Of a DNA stretch of 5,614 nucleotides, positions 1 to 4,048 are shown one piece after another. A model generated the notes under the pieces. It had not been told where the DNA came from. It did no database searches and saw only the letters and a list, made by a program, of their open reading frames with translations. Numbering within the stretch: the first letter of the stretch is position 1; the number at the start of each line of letters is the position of its first letter. A program made the translations under genes and the position numbers. Source of the DNA: an uncultured Magnetococcales bacterium (lineage in GTDB: Bacteria > Pseudomonadota > Magnetococcia > Magnetococcales > Magnetaquicoccaceae); NCBI GenBank assembly GCA_903913345.1, contig CAIWLA010000435.1:1-5614 (forward strand), given 5' to 3'.

Positions 1-2
1 CC

Positions 3-1721
3 AGCCATAAAACCCTGAAGATGGACTCCACTGCCGCCAATATGGATATCTATGTCGGGGACATCACCGGTACGGTCAACAACGAGGGCACTCTGGACAT
101 CACCGGTACCGCCAACACCGTCAGCCTGCATAACATCATCGGCGGCGGCAGCCATGGCAATGGCAACGGCATCCTGGCTCTGAACGTCTCTGGAATCGGC
201 GGCACTTTGGCCATCCATGACGACATCACAGCGTTAACCACCACCGTCTCCATCGGTGCCACGCTGTCCGTTGACGCCCACTCCATCCTCATGACGGGTG
301 ATTTGTTCAACAGTGGCACCCTGCTCTTGAACACCAACGAACTCACCGTCACCGGTCATGTCACGCTGGGGACCGGCACCCTGACCGTTGCGATCAATGG
401 CTCCACGACCCCAGGCACGGACTATGGCCAATGGGTTGTTGGTGGCACGCTGGATGTCACCAACGCCGCTCTCACGACCATTACCCCGATCCTTGGCCCC
501 AACGTTGTCAGCGGCACCAAAGTGATGATCATCGACAACACGACCGCCATCCACTGGAATGGTGAAACGGTCGCCAATCTGGTCGTGAACGACACCTCAC
601 CATCCTTTGACTACACCCTGTCCGAGAGCAACAACGACATCTTCCTGACGGTCACCACCTCCGTAGCGGCCTGTTCGGGAAGCGACCCTCTGGTGCTGGA
701 TCTGAGCGGGGAGGGTATTCACCTCACCGCCCCCGGCGCAGGCCCCCGTTTTGATATGAATGGCGATGGCATTCCCGATTCGACCGGCTGGATCGGCCCG
801 AAAGATGGCCTGCTGGTCCTCGACCAGAACGGCGATGGACAGATTCAAAACATCCGTGAGGTGGTCTCCGAATGGAGCGCACCCCACGTCACATCGAGTC
901 TGTCCGCCCTGGCCACGCTGGACAGCAACCAGGACGGCAAAATAGACGCCAGCGACGCCGCATTCAACCAACTGCGGGTCTGGGTGGACCAAAATCAGGA
1001 TGGCATTTCCAACCCCACCGAGTTGCACACCCTCTCCCAGTTGGGTATCGCCTCATTGGGTCTGATATTGGATCACGCCGGGCCGATTGCCATGAACGGC
1101 AATACGATCAACGGGTTTGCCTCCGTGACCTACACCGATGGTCACCAGGGAGAGATGGCCCAGGTACAATTGGCCTATGATACCCCCCCACAGAACGATG
1201 CAACCATCCCAGGCGGTACGGCAACCCGTACACCATCCGGCAGTGAGACCGTGGGGAGCAGCACGGGCAGCCATTCACCGGATCCCAACAGTTTCGCCGA
1301 GATTCTCAACTGGGAGGGTGTCACCCTGCAAAGGAATGGCGATACCATCACCATGGTTGATACCGGTTCCTCCCTGGACCTGACCCATCTTCTGGCCAAC
1401 AAGGCATTGGCTGGCATCAACGAAGTGGATATGCGGGGTGCGGGCAACAATATATTAAATATAGAGGATATTCTCGATTTTTCCGGCAGCGATCACCCGC
1501 TGATTATCCATGGGGATGCGGGGGATGTGGTCAATGTCCAACATGCGATCAATACCATGCTGATCGCGAACAGCACGGTGATTGTCGATGGCATCAGCCA
1601 TGCCACCGACGCAGATGGCCATACAACCATCGGGGCCGACACTTACGTGGTCCACAACACGATAGACGGTCTGCATACCCTGTTGGTGGATGCGCATGTC
1701 GTCTTGGACTTCATGCGGTGA
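3..1721 (+). CDS. Large calcium-binding RTX-adhesin-like surface protein, C-terminal part (5' partial)
   Basis: The reading frame is open to the left edge of the window, so the ATG at 21 is probably internal and the gene starts outside. Residues are numbered from that ATG. Residues 1-215 are Gly/Thr/Asn-rich beta-strand repeats of the kind that form beta-helices in secreted adhesins, for example DITGT at 14 and again at 26. Residues 222-350 begin with PLVLDLSGEGI and carry four EF-hand-like loops, DMNGDG (245), DQNGDG (268), DSNQDG (301) and DQNQDG (323), plus QLRVWVD. This arrangement is known from FrpC-like and RTX-type calcium-binding proteins. A Pro/Ser/Thr linker (388-428) leads to a C-terminal module with VDMRGAGNN and HGDAGDVVNV, resembling the end of type I-secreted adhesins. 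No cysteine-rich or membrane segment is seen. Inferred role: secreted or cell-surface adhesion or matrix protein stabilised by Ca2+. No secretion genes are in the window, and no GGxGxDxLx nonapeptide repeats are present in this part. The gene converges on gloA with a 22-nt gap and no obvious terminator. Confidence 0.85.
   Translation, partial: SHKTLKMDSTAANMDIYVGDITGTVNNEGTLDITGTANTVSLHNIIGGGSHGNGNGILALNVSGIGGTLAIHDDITALTTTVSIGATLSVDAHSILMTGDLFNSGTLLLNTNELTVTGHVTLGTGTLTVAINGSTTPGTDYGQWVVGGTLDVTNAALTTITPILGPNVVSGTKVMIIDNTTAIHWNGETVANLVVNDTSPSFDYTLSESNNDIFLTVTTSVAACSGSDPLVLDLSGEGIHLTAPGAGPRFDMNGDGIPDSTGWIGPKDGLLVLDQNGDGQIQNIREVVSEWSAPHVTSSLSALATLDSNQDGKIDASDAAFNQLRVWVDQNQDGISNPTELHTLSQLGIASLGLILDHAGPIAMNGNTINGFASVTYTDGHQGEMAQVQLAYDTPPQNDATIPGGTATRTPSGSETVGSSTGSHSPDPNSFAEILNWEGVTLQRNGDTITMVDTGSSLDLTHLLANKALAGINEVDMRGAGNNILNIEDILDFSGSDHPLIIHGDAGDVVNVQHAINTMLIANSTVIVDGISHATDADGHTTIGADTYVVHNTIDGLHTLLVDAHVVLDFMR
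60..109 (+). repeat. 14-bp direct repeat inside the surface-protein gene
   Basis: The 14-mer GACATCACCGGTAC occurs at 60-73 and again at 96-109. The 36-bp spacing equals 12 codons and both copies encode DITGT in the same frame. This fits the tandem beta-strand repeats of the protein rather than a mobile element. Confidence 0.6.
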
Positions 1722-1743
1722 TCTGTACGGACTTTCATCGTTC

Positions 1744-2127
1744 TCATCGAGGACTCAGCAGTTCAATTTTGTATCCATCTGGATCTTCAACAAAAGCCAA
1801 AATGGTGGAACCCGATTGCATGGGACCGGCCTCCCTGACGACTTTCCCTCCTCTGGCCTTGATCTCAGCGCAGGCACGGAAGACATCTTCAACCGCAATG
1901 GCAAGGTGTCCAAAGGCATTCCCGATATCGTAGTGAGGTACCCCCCAGTTGAAGGTCAGCTCCAGAACCGTGTTTTCTGACTCAGGACCGTATCCCAGAA
2001 AGGCCAGGGTAAATTTTCCATCGGGATAATCCTGGCGTCGCAGCAGTTTCATGCCCAGCACATCTGTGTAAAACAGGATGGACCGTTCCAGATCAGCCAC
2101 ACGCAACATGGTGTGCAGAATACGCAT
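1744..2127 (-). CDS. gloA: Lactoylglutathione lyase (glyoxalase I)
   Basis: A 127-residue VOC-fold protein that isomerises the hemithioacetal of methylglyoxal and glutathione to S-lactoylglutathione in the cytoplasm. It opens with [10 protein letters not shown] and keeps the signatures [28 protein letters not shown] and [12 protein letters not shown]. The four metal ligands known from the E. coli enzyme are at the same positions: His5, Glu56, His74 and Glu122. The length suits the short, Ni-dependent bacterial class (E. coli about 135 aa), with a slightly shorter tail. An open frame extends ten codons upstream to 2157, but the start at 2127 is chosen because it matches the family N-terminus and has a GGAG 7 nt upstream. 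It lies 125 nt downstream of arfB on the same strand, so co-transcription is possible. I see no strong promoter in the gap. The glutathione-hydrolase partner (gloB) is not in the window. Confidence 0.96.
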   Translation of the reverse strand: MRILHTMLRVADLERSILFYTDVLGMKLLRRQDYPDGKFTLAFLGYGPESENTVLELTFNWGVPHYDIGNAFGHLAIAVEDVFRACAEIKARGGKVVREAGPMQSGSTILAFVEDPDGYKIELLSPR

Positions 2128-2134
2128 AATGAGT

Positions 2135-2138
2135 CTCC
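2135..2138 (-). promoter_or_regulatory. Shine-Dalgarno of gloA
   Basis: GGAG on the minus strand, separated by 7 nt from the ATG at 2127. It decides between that start and the longer frame beginning at 2157. Confidence 0.75.
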
Positions 2139-2252
2139 AAAAAAAGTGGCCAGACAAGATGTCACGCGCAGAAGATGATCATACCGCTGCATAAAGATGC
2201 GCACTCCATCGGCGTCCATCTGTTCGCTGGCTTGATTTCCATTTTCACCATT

Positions 2253-2669
2253 CTATTCAGCACCTTCCGACACCATGCGACGTCCTTTCTTGATTCCGGC
2301 TCGAAGGCTTTTCTCCTCCATGCGGCGCGTTCGGGCCGATCGAGAGGGGCGAGTCTTCTTGCGCAAGACCGGTTCTTTCATGGCTTGCCAAACAAGGTGG
2401 TCCAGCCGATGCATGGCATCTTGCCGGTTAAGTTCCTGAGTCCGAAAGCGGCGGGCATCCAGCACCAACACGCCCTCTCCCGTCATTCGGCTTCCGGCCA
2501 GGCGCAGCAACCGTTCCCGGACCTCCGGAGTGAGAATCGTGGAATTTGCGGCATCAAAACGCAGTTGAACCGCCGTGGATACCTTGTTGACATTCTGTCC
2601 ACCCGGTCCCGAAGCCCGCACAAACTCCAACCGAATCTCCCCCTTCGGGATGAATACCTGCCGTAACAT
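2253..2669 (-). CDS. arfB: Alternative ribosome-rescue factor / peptidyl-tRNA hydrolase ArfB (YaeJ)
   Basis: A 138-residue protein, almost the length of E. coli ArfB (140). It releases the nascent chain from ribosomes stalled without a stop codon: the GGQ loop acts in the peptidyl-transferase centre while a basic tail sits in the empty mRNA channel. The catalytic motif GPGGQNVNK is seen at 21-29, with GGQ at 23-25, followed by VSTAVQLRFD. FRTQELNRQDAM (75-86) matches the family's SQELNR region. The C-terminal tail from about 103 to 138 is rich in Arg/Lys (KKTRPSRSARTRR, then GIKKGRRM), as needed for ribosome-channel binding. It is too short for RF1/RF2 and lacks their stop-codon recognition domains. 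The open frame extends upstream to 2825, but that part resembles nothing known. The ATG at 2669 has GAGGAG 7 nt upstream and matches the family start. It ends in TAG, followed on the same strand by gloA. Confidence 0.95.
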   Translation of the reverse strand: MLRQVFIPKGEIRLEFVRASGPGGQNVNKVSTAVQLRFDAANSTILTPEVRERLLRLAGSRMTGEGVLVLDARRFRTQELNRQDAMHRLDHLVWQAMKEPVLRKKTRPSRSARTRRMEEKSLRAGIKKGRRMVSEGAE

Positions 2670-2676
2670 TTCAAGA

Positions 2677-2682
2677 CTCCTC
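2677..2682 (-). promoter_or_regulatory. Shine-Dalgarno of arfB
   Basis: GAGGAG on the minus strand, 7 nt before the ATG at 2669. This strong site supports the short ArfB over an N-terminally extended version starting at 2825. Confidence 0.8.
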
Positions 2683-2724
2683 AGCGGATTGGCCAGTGGC
2701 CAGACGCAACCACCCACAGCGAGA

Positions 2725-2761
2725 GTCACCCTGGCGGAACGGGGGTGCGTCCCAGGGTGGC
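2725..2761. repeat. Inverted repeat, possible intergenic hairpin element
   Basis: The 8-bp arm CACCCTGG (2727-2734) pairs perfectly with CCAGGGTG (2752-2759). One G-T wobble and one further G-C pair extend the stem to 10 bp, around a 17-nt loop. There is no T-tract on either side, so it is not a classical rho-independent terminator. It lies 56 nt upstream of the arfB start and could be a REP-like dispersed repeat or part of the arfB leader. Confidence 0.55.
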
Positions 2762-3091
2762 AGCCACTGTGGGGTGGACGATAGACCCGCTTCATGCCTG
2801 CTCCCCGCACAAATCCATATCTCAATGGACATTAAAACTGGTTCGCCAGTGTCCGCCCTGTGTGGCCCGACCGGCACACACTCCCCCCGTGTTGGCACCA
2901 ATGGGCAAGAGGAAAACAGGTTGCGACATAAGGCGGTTTGTGGCGACTTCCGGGCAGCGTACCACTGGCCTCGGATGATTGAAAGTGGTCAATTTCCCTC
3001 CGACAAGGCACCGATCAGACACGCCCGCGCGGCACAGGGAAATGTGGGGGTGTTCTGGAAGGTCTCGAAGGAGAAAGGCAAGAAGGACAAG

Positions 3092-3181
3092 ATCTCTCGT
3101 TGTGGCTGGGCGAGTTTGCCCAAGGATTACCATGCGGCTTATCATGACGAAGAATGGGGAGTGCCGGTACATGATGACCGA
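3092..3181 (+). pseudogene. tag: N-terminal remnant of DNA-3-methyladenine glycosylase I
   Basis: Thirty codons read ISRCGW, then AAYHDEEWGVPVHDDR, which is the N-terminus of Tag, the base-excision enzyme that removes 3-methyladenine. The Tag family is about 190 residues, so over 80% is missing. Zn ligands known from E. coli Tag, the Cys in RCGW and the His in YHD, are retained; the catalytic Glu, the base-binding aromatics and the C-terminal His/Cys ligands are absent. Homology stops after the Arg codon at 3179-3181, where LFE or similar would be expected. From there the frame runs antisense through the DUF1640 gene. Where the family normally has its initiating Met there is ATC (3092-3094), with the purine-rich AAGAAGGA just upstream, so the start also appears lost. 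The nearest in-frame alternatives are GTG codons at 3044 and 3050. No further Tag sequence is found in the window on either strand. The identification is confident and the remnant is almost certainly non-functional. Confidence 0.75.
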
Positions 3182-3183
3182 TG

Positions 3184-3519
3184 TCAATGCCCCCCCGGCA
3201 GGACGCGCATCAAGGTCATGAGAATGCCCGCCATCATGGCCAGTTGCGCCAGGGCAAGGCCGACCATCCACTTGATGGTCTCGTTTTTGGCCATTTCAAT
3301 CTCTTTCCTCACCGATTCGATTTCTTTCTGCAACGCCAGCTTGGCAATCTCGACATCCCCTTTTGTGGCCAATTCCCGCATCTGGGTTTCTTCCACCTTT
3401 TTAATGACATCGGAGAGCATTTCTACCTGAGCCTCTGCCTGAGCAGACGGAACACCGGCGGTCTCCAGTCTTTTCACAAAGGCCAGCGTGTCAAACGGCA
3501 TGGCAACGGCTGTACTCAC
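3184..3519 (-). CDS. DUF1640 (CCDC90-like) coiled-coil protein with one C-terminal membrane helix
   Basis: A 111-residue protein of unknown function. The N-terminal segment FDTLAFVKRLETAGVPSAQAEA (split here for reading: FDTLAF, then VKRLETAGVP, then SAQAEA) is typical of the bacterial DUF1640 family, related to the mitochondrial CCDC90/MCUR1 proteins. Residues 27-82 are charged and heptad-like (VEMLSDVIKKVEE, LQKEIESVRKEIE), predicting a coiled coil. Residues 84-106 (WMVGLALAQLAMMAGILM onwards) form a single hydrophobic helix, so it is probably a tail-anchored inner-membrane protein that self-associates. The frame is open up to 3771. I choose the GTG at 3519 because GGAAGGAG lies 8 nt upstream; the ATG at 3501 would sit 26 nt from that site. 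Its TGA is 2 nt from the end of the tag remnant, so it sits on a rearrangement junction, yet the protein itself looks complete. No partner gene or terminator is evident. Confidence 0.85.
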   Translation of the reverse strand: MSTAVAMPFDTLAFVKRLETAGVPSAQAEAQVEMLSDVIKKVEETQMRELATKGDVEIAKLALQKEIESVRKEIEMAKNETIKWMVGLALAQLAMMAGILMTLMRVLPGGH

Positions 3520-3527
3520 AGCAGGTA

Positions 3528-3535
3528 CTCCTTCC
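3528..3535 (-). promoter_or_regulatory. Strong Shine-Dalgarno that sets the GTG start of the DUF1640 gene
   Basis: GGAAGGAG on the minus strand, 8 nt before the GTG at 3519. It is the best ribosome binding site in the window and argues for a non-ATG start, adding six residues (MSTAVA) before MPFDTLAF. Confidence 0.75.
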
Positions 3536-3548
3536 AGGGTGGACGTAC

Positions 3549-3561
3549 CTATACTGTATAG
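3549..3561. promoter_or_regulatory. Perfect 13-bp AT-rich palindrome upstream of the DUF1640 gene
   Basis: CTATAC-T-GTATAG is a perfect inverted repeat around one central base, 30 bp upstream of the GTG start and just before its Shine-Dalgarno. On the minus strand it overlaps -10-like sequences (TACTAT, TATACA), but no good -35 is placed for them. It may be a promoter core, an operator, or both. It is the only AT-rich stretch of this leader. Confidence 0.4.
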
Positions 3562-3742
3562 TATCAATGGTAGCGATGGAACAGAAAAATGCGCCGGATG
3601 GGCACAAGGGGGCTTCTCCTCATGGGGAGCGGTTCCGGATCTGCCCGGTTGGAGGGGGATGATCGGCGGGATCGATGGGCCATGCCGGGGCGATTGCTGG
3701 AGGGTGATTTTTTCCAACTGATTGCTATTTGATTGCTGGCAT

Positions 3743-3768
3743 AAAAACGGCCACCCTGAAGGTAGCCG
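3743..3768 (-). terminator. Rho-independent terminator of tRNA-Val
   Basis: On the minus strand CGGCTACC (3768-3761) pairs with GGTGGCCG (3755-3748) with one G-U wobble around a 5-nt loop, followed directly by five T. It begins 17 nt after the tRNA 3' end and upstream of the DUF1640 gene, so it should separate the two transcripts. Confidence 0.8.
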
Positions 3769-3785
3769 CAAGTGATTGAAAAATA

Positions 3786-3860
3786 TGGTGGGCGGTACAA
3801 GGATCGAACTTGTGGCCCCTACCGTGTCAAGGTAGTGCTCTCCCGCTGAGCTAACCGCCC
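3786..3860 (-). tRNA. tRNA-Val (anticodon GAC)
   Basis: A complete 75-nt cloverleaf. The acceptor stem is GGGCGGT/ACCGCCC, the D-arm GCTC/GAGC, and the anticodon stem CTACC/GGTAG with loop TTGACAC. The anticodon GAC is at 3826-3828 and reads GUC/GUU. The variable loop is GGGCC and the T-arm ACAAG/CTTGT with loop TTCGATC. The discriminator A and the 3' CCA are encoded (3786-3789). The anticodon arm and variable region match the pattern of E. coli tRNA-Val(GAC). It is transcribed alone, with its own promoter and terminator. Confidence 0.97.
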
Positions 3861-3902
3861 CCGTTCTGATGACACCGACATCTGTTTTGCCAGGAAGGAA
3901 GA

Positions 3903-3931
3903 ACCATAGAATATGTTGGCGCGGTTGTCAA
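3903..3931 (-). promoter_or_regulatory. Sigma70-type promoter of tRNA-Val
   Basis: On the minus strand a perfect -35 TTGACA (3931-3926) is followed by a 17-bp spacer and a -10 TATGGT (3908-3903; four of six consensus bases). Transcription should begin near 3896, giving a leader of about 35 nt before the mature tRNA 5' end at 3860, presumably removed by RNase P. Confidence 0.75.
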
Positions 3932-3940
3932 CCCCCCCTG

Positions 3941-3964
3941 CGCACAACACCCCCATGTTGTGCG
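3941..3964. repeat. Perfect 9-bp hairpin between ftsK and the tRNA promoter
   Basis: CGCACAACA (3941-3949) and TGTTGTGCG (3956-3964) form a perfect 9-bp stem with a 6-nt loop CCCCCA. On the minus strand it lies 9 bp upstream of the tRNA -35 box and is followed by a G-tract instead of T. On the plus strand a T5 run comes only 8 nt later. It could end ftsK transcription atypically or act as a protein-binding palindrome. Confidence 0.6.
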
Positions 3965-3987
3965 GGTCCACATTTTTCTGGCCGCCC

Positions 3988-4023
3988 AAAAAATAAATCT
4001 CCGTAACCATTTGAAATATTACG
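3988..4023 (-). terminator. Weak candidate terminator downstream of ftsK
   Basis: On the minus strand CGTAA (4023-4019) can pair with TTACG (4006-4002), and 3 nt later comes ATTTATTTTTT (3998-3988). The stem is only 5 bp and AT-rich, so this is a weak call. The T-rich tail and the position 26 nt after the ftsK stop are what support it. Confidence 0.3.
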
Positions 4024-4048
4024 CCATCTTCCCCCCATTGAACCGGAA

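Larger units (their letters stand above)
2670..3091. other. Gene-poor spacer between arfB and the tag remnant
   Basis: About 420 bp in which several overlapping open frames exist on both strands, but none has recognisable motifs, a credible ribosome binding site or biased codon use. They look like the by-product of GC-rich DNA. It contains the arfB Shine-Dalgarno, a tandem TGGCCA pair (2689-2701) and the inverted repeat at 2725-2761. The arfB promoter presumably lies here, but I cannot point to good -35/-10 boxes. Confidence 0.6.

Noticed and set aside
1722..1743. A bidirectional terminator between the converging surface-protein gene and gloA.
   Set aside because: The 22-nt gap shows no stem with a T-tract on either strand.
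1990..2252. After the arfB TAG the same minus-strand frame stays open for about 60 codons into gloA, with an internal ATG at 2219, suggesting read-through or a small ORF.
   Set aside because: There is no ribosome binding site before the ATG at 2219, the sequence matches nothing I recognise, and most of it is an out-of-frame shadow of gloA.
2670..2825. N-terminal extension of ArfB from the ATG at 2825.
   Set aside because: The extension lies over the inverted repeat and has no family similarity, while the ATG at 2669 has GAGGAG at 7 nt and matches the usual ArfB length.
2696..3430. A 244-residue plus-strand open frame spanning the spacer, the tag remnant and the antisense of the DUF1640 gene.
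   Set aside because: Only codons 3092-3181 resemble a known protein. The left part has no coding character and the right part is the reverse of a real gene.
3092..3430. A functional chimeric Tag-like small protein.
   Set aside because: It lacks the catalytic glutamate, the base pocket and half of the zinc site, so glycosylase activity is not plausible.
3520..3771. N-terminal extension of the DUF1640 protein from the ATG at 3771.
   Set aside because: It would run through the tRNA terminator, is Pro/Ser-rich without similarity to the family, and lacks a ribosome binding site. The GTG at 3519 has an excellent one.
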